Source: an uncultured Clostridium sp. (GTDB lineage Bacteria; Bacillota; Clostridia; TANB77; CAG-508). Taken from it: DNA of 34,471 bases. Below the pieces are notes generated by a model. It worked only from the letters and a program-made list of their open reading frames with translations, searched no databases and was not told the DNA's origin. The translations under genes and the position numbers were made by a program. Shown piece by piece: positions 16,202 to 24,492 of this stretch. Location: contig CAKNQJ010000009.1 in assembly GCA_930990645.1 (NCBI GenBank), positions 1 through 34,471 of the forward strand, read 5' to 3'. Every line of letters begins with the position of its first letter. Position 1 is the stretch's first letter.

Positions 16202-16310
16202 CTTGTGTAGTGGCGGAATAGGTAGACGCAAATAACCCGATTATTGTACAGCAAACGGGGCATAAAAAGCAAAGTTGTATATATAAGGTGCAAATCCTTA
16301 TCTACACAAG
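16202..16310 (+). tRNA. tRNA-Leu-like (class II) RNA with CCG in a shortened anticodon loop
   Basis: Acceptor CTTGTGTAG/CTACACAAG; Leu-type D-arm TGGCGGAATAGGTAGACGC; anticodon arm AATAA-CCCGA-TTATT; variable arm TGTACA/TGTATA; T-arm ATAAGG-TGCAAAT-CCTTAT. Confidence 0.7.
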
Positions 16311-16398
16311 TATTAACGATACTAGATAAGTTAATATATAAGGTGTCAAGGCAACACCTCCTTTCGAATATCAGATGCAAGGACAATTCTAGTTAAGT

Positions 16399-16499
16399 CT
16401 ATATAAATAGTATGCAGAACATAACAGAGCTAGTGAAAGTCTAGTGTTGCTTAGGCAAGTTAGTCGGCGGTGATTATGTTTTGCGTAGTGTTTATATAG
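16399..16499 (+). ncRNA. Structured RNA of unknown class
   Basis: CTATATAAA/TTTATATAG closing helix, GCAGAACATAA/TTATGTTTTGC helix, internal hairpins CTAG-TGAAAGT-CTAG and TTGC-TTAG-GCAA. Confidence 0.5.
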
Positions 16500-16510
16500 A
16501 AGGAGCAAAT

Positions 16511-16672
16511 ATGAACATATATAAAGAAAAAGTATGTACAAATTGTAGAAACAACAACTGTAGACACAACATAAAAGAAATACAAAAAGAAAATGAAATA
16601 ATAATAAGATGCAAAGACTTTATATGTAAAACAAAAAGAAAGAAAATGCCAAGGAATTGGCAGGAATGGTAG
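16511..16672 (+). CDS. Small cysteine-rich protein
   Basis: MNIYKEKVCTNCRNNNCRHNIKEIQKENEIIIRCKDFICKTKRKKMPRNWQEW; RBS AGAAGGAG. Confidence 0.6.
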   Translation: MNIYKEKVCTNCRNNNCRHNIKEIQKENEIIIRCKDFICKTKRKKMPRNWQEW

Positions 16673-16678
16673 GAAATA

Positions 16679-16876
16679 ATGGTAGAAGTATTAGCAATTA
16701 TAATAATAATAATATTTAGTCCAGTTATATTAATAGCTGGTTTTATTAGTTTAATGATTATTATTGGATTAATATACCTATTTGTAAGTATGTTAATAGG
16801 ATTACCAAAAGAAATAGCAAAGCAGGTGAGAAAATGGCAGGAAAAGGTGGAAGACCAAAAAAATACACAGAAGTAG
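16679..16876 (+). CDS. Small membrane protein
   Basis: Two hydrophobic stretches. Confidence 0.45.
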   Translation: MVEVLAIIIIIIFSPVILIAGFISLMIIIGLIYLFVSMLIGLPKEIAKQVRKWQEKVEDQKNTQK

Positions 16877-17226
16877 AAATAATGCAACAGAAAATTGACA
16901 AATACTTTAAAGAATGTGACAAAAATAATGAGCCATATACAATAACTGGATTAGCACTAGCATTAGATTTAGATAGAAAAAGTATAAATAATTATTCTAA
17001 AGATAGTGAGTTTTTCCCCACTATAAAAAAGGCAAAGTTAAGAGTAGAAAATTATTTAGAAAAACATTTAATAACAGATAGTTCAGCAACAGGAATAATT
17101 TTTAATCTAAAAAACAATTATGATTGGGCAGATAAGAAAGAATTACAACATAGTGGAAATATAAATAATCCGTTTGAAGGTTTATCAACAGAAGAACTAA
17201 GGCAGTTGATAAACAATGATAAGTAA
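16834..17226 (+). CDS. terS: Terminase small subunit
   Basis: GRPKKYTEVEIMQQKIDKYFKECDKNNEPYTITGLALALDLDRKSINNY... Confidence 0.9.
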   Translation: MAGKGGRPKKYTEVEIMQQKIDKYFKECDKNNEPYTITGLALALDLDRKSINNYSKDSEFFPTIKKAKLRVENYLEKHLITDSSATGIIFNLKNNYDWADKKELQHSGNINNPFEGLSTEELRQLINNDK

Positions 17227-18616
17227 TAGAGTAAAAGAAGAATTGATAAAACAGGCACGTTTAGAATTAGCTAGACGTGATTTTTTTGAGTATTGTAAGT
17301 TGATGGCATCAGACTTTTATAAAGAAGACAGGTTATTCTTAAAAGATATGTGTAATCAATTGCAAGACTTTTATGAAAGTACAAGGGCAGAAGACAAAAT
17401 AATGGTAATAAATGTGCCACCAAGACACGGCAAGTCAAGAACTGCGGGCAAATTTGTAGAATGGGTATTTGGAAAGAATAACAATGAAAAAGTAATGACT
17501 GGTTCATATAATGAAACGTTGTCAGGAACATTTGCAAAGTCAGTTAGAGACACGATAGCTTCAGAAAAAACAGAAGGAATAATAGTATACAACGATATAT
17601 TTCCAAAAACGAAAATAAAATATGGAGAAGCTAGTGCAAATAAATGGGCATTAGAAGGTAGTAATCAAGCAAATTACCTAGCAACATCTCCAACAGGTAC
17701 TGCAACAGGGTTTGGTTGTACATTAATGATAATAGATGACTTAATAAAGAATGTTCAAGAAGCTTACAATGAAAATGTGCTGCAAAAACAGATAGACTGG
17801 TTTAATAACACAATGATGTCTAGAACAGAGACGGGCTTCAAGTTAATAATAATTATGACTAGATGGGCAAGTAATGATTTAGCAGGTTATATACTGGAAA
17901 ACTTTAATACTGTAAGACACATTAATTATCAAGCGGTACAAAAAGATGGAACAATGCTATGTCCTGAAATACTTAACCAAGAAGACTATTTACTAAAAAC
18001 AAAAAATATGAATAAGGACATTATATATGCTAACTATCAACAAGAGCCAATAGATGTAAAAAACAGATTATATAGTGGATTTAAAATATATGATAAGTTA
18101 CCACCTGCACATTACATTATGAATTATACAGACACAGCAGATGAAGGGGAGGATTACTTATGCTCAATAGATTATCAAATGTACAATGACGAATATTATG
18201 TACTAGATGTTATTTATACTCAGGAAAGTATGGAAATAACAGAGCCAGCAGTTGCTAAAATGCTAACAAAAGATAAGGTAGGATATGCAAATATAGAAAG
18301 CAATAGTGGAGGAAGAGGATTTGCAAGGAATGTGCAAAGAGAACTTAAAGAATTAAAAAATTACCATACAAAAGTTAACTGGTTCCATCAAAGTGAAAAT
18401 AAGATTGCAAGAATATTAAGTAATTCAACTGCAGTTATGAACAATGTGTATTTCCCACTTAATTGGGAAGATAGATGGCCAGAGTTTGCAAGACATTTAA
18501 AACATTATGTAAGAAGTGGCAAGAATGAACACGATGATGCGGAGGATTGCTTAACAGGAGTATATGAACATCCAAGACCAAATACAATACAATTTGGATA
18601 TATAAAACCAATATAG
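17216..18616 (+). CDS. terL: Terminase large subunit
   Basis: Walker A-like VPPRHGKS, Walker B LMIIDDLI, nuclease domain DYLCSIDYQ...HDDAEDCLTG. Confidence 0.95.
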   Translation: MISNRVKEELIKQARLELARRDFFEYCKLMASDFYKEDRLFLKDMCNQLQDFYESTRAEDKIMVINVPPRHGKSRTAGKFVEWVFGKNNNEKVMTGSYNETLSGTFAKSVRDTIASEKTEGIIVYNDIFPKTKIKYGEASANKWALEGSNQANYLATSPTGTATGFGCTLMIIDDLIKNVQEAYNENVLQKQIDWFNNTMMSRTETGFKLIIIMTRWASNDLAGYILENFNTVRHINYQAVQKDGTMLCPEILNQEDYLLKTKNMNKDIIYANYQQEPIDVKNRLYSGFKIYDKLPPAHYIMNYTDTADEGEDYLCSIDYQMYNDEYYVLDVIYTQESMEITEPAVAKMLTKDKVGYANIESNSGGRGFARNVQRELKELKNYHTKVNWFHQSENKIARILSNSTAVMNNVYFPLNWEDRWPEFARHLKHYVRSGKNEHDDAEDCLTGVYEHPRPNTIQFGYIKPI

Positions 18617-18625
18617 GAGGACAAA

Positions 18626-20221
18626 ATGATACAATGGAATAAAGAAACACTAGAAGAGCCAAATAGCGTAGCTCAAATATTAACATTAGCAGAAACAGAG
18701 TGGAATGCAAGAAAACAACTATATGAAAGAATAAAAAGAAAAGTAATAAATTCAGAACTAGTAAGTGTTGATGATAATAAGATAAAAGTAGCTTTTGAAA
18801 ATTATATAAATTCTATGGTGACTGGATATTTTGCAGGAAAAGCACCAGTATACGATGTAGAAAAAGTATCAGATCCAACAAAATTAAGTATTATAAAAAA
18901 ATTGCTTAACAAAGTATTTAATACAGACGCAAAACAAGATGAAGAATTAAAGATACTAATAGATTATATAAGTAAATACAATGATGATGCAACAGAATTT
19001 TTTGATTTAGCATTTGATTATTTTGGACTAAGAGCTTGCTATGAGGTGCTATATGAAAATGAAGATAATGAAATAGTGTACACAAAGCAAAGTGCATTAA
19101 ACACAATAGGAATATTTGATTATTCAACACCAGTAAATCAAATAGGACAATTAAGAAAATGGAACGAAAAAGATAAACACAATGCAGATATAACAATAGT
19201 AGAACTAACAACAATTAATGGAAAAAAATATTATTCTCCAACTCCTGGAGATATTAAAAATTTAAAAGAGCAGGAAGATAAAAGACAACCTAGCAAATGG
19301 AATATGCTACCTTGTATAGCAATTGAGAATGAAATGGGACTATCAAGTTTTGAATTGGTAGTCTCTTTAATTTGTGCTTACGAAAGGGTAATACAAAACA
19401 GCAGAAACACGTTTCAATATAATGATGATGCCAAGTTGAAGATAACAGGATATGAGCCACAAAATGAATTAATGGTAACTAAATTAGATAAAGAAGGTAA
19501 TCCAGAACTAGACGAAAACGGACAAGAAAAGCAAGTTTTAAATGAGGCAAGAAAGAATGAAGATGAAGCATTATTAAAAATGAGAGTATTTTATACTCCA
19601 GACCAAAGTGGAGACATAGCCTGGGTAGAAAAAACAGTTCAAGACACAGCATTACAAAATCATAAAAAGACTTTAGTGGATTTAATATCTATGATAAGCG
19701 GAGTACCAAATATAACAGATTTAGGATTTACGAATGCAGATAATGCAAGCGCATTAGACAGAAAATTCTTTGCATTAGAGCAAATGATTACAGATGCAGA
19801 TAGACAGTTTAAAAAGGCAATTTTAAGAAGATGGGAAACAATAATAGACAGAATAAACAAAAGAAAACACAAACAATATGATTTTAGAAGTATAAAGATA
19901 GATTTACAAAGAAACTTGCCAACAGACAAATATACAGAAACAGATAGAGCGTTAAAATTGAGAGGATTATTAAGTGACGAAAGTGTAATTGATATGTTAC
20001 CAGATGACTTAGATGCAATCTCGGAAATAGAAAAGATGGATTTACAAAACCAAGAAAACATAGAAAAGAATTTAGAGAATATGTCTAAAATGGGACAAGA
20101 TGTGAATAATGCACAATTAAATACTGAACAAAGTGCTAATAAAGAAATAACAGACAATCAAGCAGTAAAATCAGAAGTGAAACAAGAAAATGTTAAGCAG
20201 TCAGATACAGTAAGTAAGTGA
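18626..20221 (+). CDS. Portal protein (SPP1 gp6-like)
   Basis: Position and FENYINSMVTGYFAGKAPVYDV, SGVPNITDLGFTNADNASALDRKFFALEQM. Confidence 0.93.
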   Translation: MIQWNKETLEEPNSVAQILTLAETEWNARKQLYERIKRKVINSELVSVDDNKIKVAFENYINSMVTGYFAGKAPVYDVEKVSDPTKLSIIKKLLNKVFNTDAKQDEELKILIDYISKYNDDATEFFDLAFDYFGLRACYEVLYENEDNEIVYTKQSALNTIGIFDYSTPVNQIGQLRKWNEKDKHNADITIVELTTINGKKYYSPTPGDIKNLKEQEDKRQPSKWNMLPCIAIENEMGLSSFELVVSLICAYERVIQNSRNTFQYNDDAKLKITGYEPQNELMVTKLDKEGNPELDENGQEKQVLNEARKNEDEALLKMRVFYTPDQSGDIAWVEKTVQDTALQNHKKTLVDLISMISGVPNITDLGFTNADNASALDRKFFALEQMITDADRQFKKAILRRWETIIDRINKRKHKQYDFRSIKIDLQRNLPTDKYTETDRALKLRGLLSDESVIDMLPDDLDAISEIEKMDLQNQENIEKNLENMSKMGQDVNNAQLNTEQSANKEITDNQAVKSEVKQENVKQSDTVSK

Positions 20222-20222
20222 G

Positions 20223-21689
20223 GTGTTGCAAATGGACAATTGGCAATACCATAACAAGAAGATGATAGAACTAAAAAAACTATATAATAAAACTAGTAAG
20301 CAAACACAAAACAAATTGCAAGAAATATTTGATACTTTCAACTTTACTTTTGATAATGTGTATAGCATAGCAGATAAAAAGATTAAAAATAGAGTAAATA
20401 CATATATAGAAGAGTGGAAAGATAAAGGCTTACTTGAAGGATATTTTGGAACATTAGCTAAAAATATCTATAACAGAACTAGAGTAAAGAATAGTGAAAT
20501 ACTAGAACTTCTTATATATGGAGCTTATATAGAAGAACAAAGCAAAATACAAGAACAAGAATTAAATATAATGTATGACGATATAAACTATTATTATCAA
20601 GAAGGACAACAAGAAGTGAATAGTACATTATCTAAAAAAGAAAGAAAGCCGATTAATATATTAAAATGGGCTTTATTTTTAGCATTATTAGACCAGCCAA
20701 ACGCAAAAGGTTATGTTTATAATCAGTACATACAAGCAACAATACAATTTAATGCACAGCAAATTTACAGACAAGCCATAATTGATTTACAACAACAAAA
20801 TAAACTAGACATAACAAATAATATTTATCAAAATCTATTAAAAAAACAAGGTAATTATAGGCTTAATATAAAAGATGGAAAAGCAACAAGTGGAGATGTA
20901 GATGTAACTTTAATTGGCTTGAATAATATGGCAAAAACAGAAGGCATAAAACTATTAGATAAAAATGCAGAATGTTTATTCATATCTGACTTATGCGACC
21001 ACGTAACACAAATGTGTTCTAATATGGATGGATATAAATTCAAAGTGAACGGCTGGAACAGTTTTGATAGATGGTATGGAGAAACAGCTAAAGACTTAAG
21101 AATAGAAAGAGTAAAAGTAAAAGGTTTAGTATTAGGAATAAATTTACCACCAATAACACATCACTTTCATTATTGCCATTCTACAATTGTATATAATACA
21201 AATTACAAAAGTAATGATTTTAGGAATGGCAACATTCTAGGAGAAGAACAATATAGGGCATTAGAACAATATTTAAAAAGCAAATCATATAAAATAAATG
21301 AAAAGTTATATTCTGGCATAGAATTAACTGCCGATGATAAGAAATACATTTCAAACCTTGATGAGGCATTAAGAGGAATGCCGATATACAGAGGTTGGGT
21401 AAACAGGAGTGTCTATGTAAGAAATACTGAAGATGTAGCTAAGGTTTTATCGATATTTGACAATGAACAAAGGATAGGACATTGGAACAGTTATATATCT
21501 TCGTCACTAGACATATATGATACAGGTTTTAAAATGATAATGAAAATAAAATCAAAAACAGGAAGAAACTTATCGGCATTAAATGATGAAGGTGGTGGAG
21601 AAATACTATTTCCAAGAGATACAGACTTTCAACTAATTGACATAAAAAATAGAAATGGTATAATATATGTTAAATTGGAGGAAGTATAA
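20223..21689 (+). CDS. MuF-type minor head protein with C-terminal ADP-ribosyltransferase domain
   Basis: N-terminal MuF-like region (...LPPITHHFHYCHSTIVY); C-terminal GMPIYRGW, IGHWNSYISSSLDIY, GRNLSALNDEGGGEILFPRDTDFQLID matches the R-S-ExE ART pattern. Confidence 0.85.
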   Translation: MLQMDNWQYHNKKMIELKKLYNKTSKQTQNKLQEIFDTFNFTFDNVYSIADKKIKNRVNTYIEEWKDKGLLEGYFGTLAKNIYNRTRVKNSEILELLIYGAYIEEQSKIQEQELNIMYDDINYYYQEGQQEVNSTLSKKERKPINILKWALFLALLDQPNAKGYVYNQYIQATIQFNAQQIYRQAIIDLQQQNKLDITNNIYQNLLKKQGNYRLNIKDGKATSGDVDVTLIGLNNMAKTEGIKLLDKNAECLFISDLCDHVTQMCSNMDGYKFKVNGWNSFDRWYGETAKDLRIERVKVKGLVLGINLPPITHHFHYCHSTIVYNTNYKSNDFRNGNILGEEQYRALEQYLKSKSYKINEKLYSGIELTADDKKYISNLDEALRGMPIYRGWVNRSVYVRNTEDVAKVLSIFDNEQRIGHWNSYISSSLDIYDTGFKMIMKIKSKTGRNLSALNDEGGGEILFPRDTDFQLIDIKNRNGIIYVKLEEV

Positions 21690-21690
21690 T

Positions 21691-21849
21691 ATGATACCAA
21701 ATAGGAATTTAAACAATGAAATGACAAATGAAGAAAAAAGAAGTAGTTTAGAAGCTCAATTTTGGAATGATAAACAAAAAATAGACAAAAACTCTAAATT
21801 AAATAAAAAAATAGAAAAAATATGCAAAAATATTGATTTCAATAAATAA
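21691..21849 (+). CDS. Small charged protein, possible accessory/immunity
   Basis: ORF with RBS GGAGGAAG directly after MuF-ART. Confidence 0.5.
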   Translation: MIPNRNLNNEMTNEEKRSSLEAQFWNDKQKIDKNSKLNKKIEKICKNIDFNK

Positions 21850-21881
21850 TATAATCAAATAACTATTGAAAGGGTAAGAAT

Positions 21882-22112
21882 ATGAATATAAAAAGAGGGA
21901 TAATTAAGGCAACAGACATATATGAACTTTCAAATACAGACAGATTAAAAATAGAAAGCAAATATGGATATACTAAGATTTTTATTAATGACAAAGAAAT
22001 ACATTTTGTGTTAAGTTATAAAGTAACTCAGTCAGTTAATAAAAATATAATTTTAAAAATAACTAGATTAGTTGAATATGGAGAGCTTGAAAAAATGCTG
22101 AAATCTAAATAA
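21882..22112 (+). CDS. Hypothetical protein, candidate immunity protein for the ART
   Basis: MNIKRGIIKATDIYELSNTDRLKIESKYGYTKIFINDKEIHFVLSYKVTQSV; position after a MuF-toxin fusion. Confidence 0.45.
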   Translation: MNIKRGIIKATDIYELSNTDRLKIESKYGYTKIFINDKEIHFVLSYKVTQSVNKNIILKITRLVEYGELEKMLKSK

Positions 22113-22137
22113 GACATTAAAATTTAATAATTATATA

Positions 22138-22320
22138 GTATATAGTGGCGGAATAGATACCTGTAACAGGGTTTCAAAACATAATAAGAATAAGACTATG
22201 TAGTAGTAGACGCTTAACCGTAAGTCAACCCCGGCTGTCTAATAAACAGAGAGCGAGCTAATGCTGGTAATAGAAAGGGCGTATGTTGATATGTAAGGTG
22301 CAAATCCTTACCCATATACA
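22138..22320 (+). tRNA. Second tRNA-Leu-like RNA, interrupted in D-loop and variable arm
   Basis: GTATATAG/CCATATAC acceptor (one mismatch), TGGCGGAATAG ... GTAGACGC split Leu D-arm, hairpin CTTA-ACCG-TAAG, TCAAC/GTTGA arm, GTAAGG-TGCAAAT-CCTTAC T-arm nearly identical to the 16202 element. Confidence 0.6.
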
Positions 22321-22334
22321 AATATACAAAATTT

Positions 22335-22360
22335 AAAGACACAGAAATGTGTCTTTTTTT
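22335..22360 (+). terminator. Intrinsic terminator
   Basis: AAAGACAC-agaaat-GTGTCTTTTTTT. Confidence 0.85.
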
Positions 22361-22412
22361 GATGCCGTTTTTCTTGTAGTTAGGCTTAATAGAATAAACA
22401 AAATACAAAACG

Positions 22413-22444
22413 CAATGGCTGGGGTAGAAATACAATGGCTGGGG
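22413..22444 (+). repeat. Direct repeat CAATGGCTGGGG (two copies, 20 nt apart)
   Basis: 22413-22424 and 22433-22444. Confidence 0.7.
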
Positions 22445-22459
22445 CAGGAGGAGTAGAAA

Positions 22460-23062
22460 ATGGAAGGAGAAAACCAAAACGCAAATGTTAATACTGGGGC
22501 AAATAATGAACCAGCGGGAACAAATGCCGAACAAAACAAAAATACAAATCAAAGTAATCAAGGAGTACAAACTCCAATTAGTTTTGACGACTTTTTAAAA
22601 GATAGTAAAAATCAAGCGGAGTTTGACAAGAGAGTTCAAAAGGCTATTCAAACAGCCGAAACAAAGTGGAAAGCAAAGAATGACGAAGCTAAGACGGAGG
22701 CTGAAAAGTTAGCTCAAATGAATGAAACTGAAAAATTGCAATATCAGCTACAAAAACAACAAAAAGATAATGAAGAAATAAGAAAAAAGTTAAATGCTAG
22801 AGATTTAAAGGATGAAGCTTTAAAAATAGCAACAACACCTGACACAGCATTTGACCCAGAGTTCTTAAATCTTTTTGAATTTGAAAATATGTCAGCTGAA
22901 CAATTGCAAGAAAAGACAAAGCTACTTAAGTCTATACAAGACCGAATAGTAGAAAAAGCAGTAAATGAGTGGTCAAAAGAAAAACCACCATACAATCCAG
23001 ACCCATCTGGTAATAAGCCAAGTGCTAATGAAGCTATAAGGAAAGCAATGGGATTAAAATAA
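22460..23062 (+). CDS. Scaffolding protein (phage GP20-like)
   Basis: Acidic helical protein between MuF and capsid: SFDDFLKDSKNQAEFDKRVQKAIQTAETKWKAK. Confidence 0.88.
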   Translation: MEGENQNANVNTGANNEPAGTNAEQNKNTNQSNQGVQTPISFDDFLKDSKNQAEFDKRVQKAIQTAETKWKAKNDEAKTEAEKLAQMNETEKLQYQLQKQQKDNEEIRKKLNARDLKDEALKIATTPDTAFDPEFLNLFEFENMSAEQLQEKTKLLKSIQDRIVEKAVNEWSKEKPPYNPDPSGNKPSANEAIRKAMGLK

Positions 23063-23079
23063 GAAAGGAAGAATGAAAA

Positions 23080-24069
23080 ATGAATAACATTGAATTATCA
23101 ACAATTTATTTACCTATGTTAGATGAGGTATATAAAAATGAAGCAAAAACATCTATTTTGGATGGAGATGAAACAACAGTACAAAAGGGACTAAATGGCG
23201 AAATTAAAGTAGCAAAATTAGATATGGATGCATTAGGAGATTTTGATAGAAACTTTGGATATACTAGAGGAAATACAAAATTAACTTGGGAAACAGTAAA
23301 ATATGATAAGGAACGTTCTCAAGACTTAAGAATTGACAGATTAGATAATCAAGAAGCTTTAGGATTACCTTTTGCAAGATTATCAGGAGAGTTTATAAGA
23401 ACAAAAGTTGTACCAGAGACTGATGCGGCGAGAATTGCTAAAATATCAGGAGTAGACGGTATTTCTGTAAAAGAAGAAACTATCGAAGATGGCGCAGGAG
23501 TAATAGCAGCTTTAAGAGCTTGTACAAATAAAATGGATGAGGATGAAGTTCCAACAGAAAACAGAATATTATTCATTACTCCAACTCTAATTGGAATGAC
23601 AGACGATTTAGATACTACTAAATCTAAGAAAGTATTAGAAAGATTTGGAACAATAATACAAGTTCCTCAAACAAGAATGTATACAGCTGTAACATTAAAC
23701 GATGGTAAAGAAAATTATGGTTACAAAAAGGCAGATGCTGTTTATGAAGCTTCAACAGATACAACAGTACAAGAAGGAAAGACATACTACACAAAATCAG
23801 GAAATGATTATTCAGTAGTAGCTGAACCAACAGGAAACCCATCAACATCTAGTTATTATGAAAAAACACAAGAAGAGGGAAAACAAATAAACTTCTTATG
23901 TGTAGAAAAATCAGCAGTAGTAACAGCTATGGATCAATATATTAAATACTTTACACCAGACCAAGACCAAATTGCTGATGATAATGTATTTAAGTATAGA
24001 AATAACAACTTGTATGGACACGTATATGAAAACAAATTAGCTGGTGTATATTGCTCATACGAAGGATAG
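23080..24069 (+). CDS. Major capsid protein with an inserted domain
   Basis: Position after scaffold; insertion YEASTDTTVQEGKTYYTKSGNDYSVVAEPTGNPSTSSYYEKTQ near C-terminus. Confidence 0.9.
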   Translation: MNNIELSTIYLPMLDEVYKNEAKTSILDGDETTVQKGLNGEIKVAKLDMDALGDFDRNFGYTRGNTKLTWETVKYDKERSQDLRIDRLDNQEALGLPFARLSGEFIRTKVVPETDAARIAKISGVDGISVKEETIEDGAGVIAALRACTNKMDEDEVPTENRILFITPTLIGMTDDLDTTKSKKVLERFGTIIQVPQTRMYTAVTLNDGKENYGYKKADAVYEASTDTTVQEGKTYYTKSGNDYSVVAEPTGNPSTSSYYEKTQEEGKQINFLCVEKSAVVTAMDQYIKYFTPDQDQIADDNVFKYRNNNLYGHVYENKLAGVYCSYEG

Positions 24070-24080
24070 GAGGAACAAAA

Positions 24081-24176
24081 ATGGCTAAAACTTTTATAGG
24101 AATGAAAATAAAACCAAAAGAAGAAGCTAAAATTGATAAGAAAGAAGCTGTAAAAAAGGCAACAAAAAAGAAATAG
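24081..24176 (+). CDS. Small lysine-rich protein
   Basis: MAKTFIGMKIKPKEEAKIDKKEAVKKATKKK; RBS GGAGGAAC. Confidence 0.5.
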   Translation: MAKTFIGMKIKPKEEAKIDKKEAVKKATKKK

Positions 24177-24192
24177 AAAGGAAGGCAATAGA

Positions 24193-24492
24193 ATGGCTGA
24201 AAATATAGACAAAATAATAGCTGATTTAGGAGCTAATTATAGAAATGATAAAGATGTATTAGAGGATATATTGGAGCAAGTTAGTTCTATTGCCTCTGAT
24301 ATTTCTAATAAGCCAAAAGACGATGGAAAGTTATTTCCATACATTAAAAAGGCTGTTAAAGCTGAATATCTTGCACGTGGCGCAGAGGGCTTAACAAGTA
24401 GAAATGAGGGCAGTATGTCGAGTTCGTTTGAAGATATTGTAGATAAATTAAGAAATAACATAATTAAATCTGGTTTAAGGAGGATTAAATAA
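24193..24492 (+). CDS. Head-tail connector protein
   Basis: Position and size; PYIKKAVKAEYLARGAEGLTSRNEGSMSSSFEDIVDKL. Confidence 0.75.
   Translation: MAENIDKIIADLGANYRNDKDVLEDILEQVSSIASDISNKPKDDGKLFPYIKKAVKAEYLARGAEGLTSRNEGSMSSSFEDIVDKLRNNIIKSGLRRIK

Noticed and set aside
14999-16500. Hammerhead or other known self-cleaving ribozyme, tmRNA, or group I intron
   Set aside because: I could not find a CUGAnGA...GAAA core, tmRNA tag/ends or group I P7-like motifs; left as unknown structured RNA.
23684-24069. Capsid insertion as evidence of a separate gene or assembly chimera
   Set aside because: Reading frame is continuous and the C-terminal capsid sequence resumes normally.
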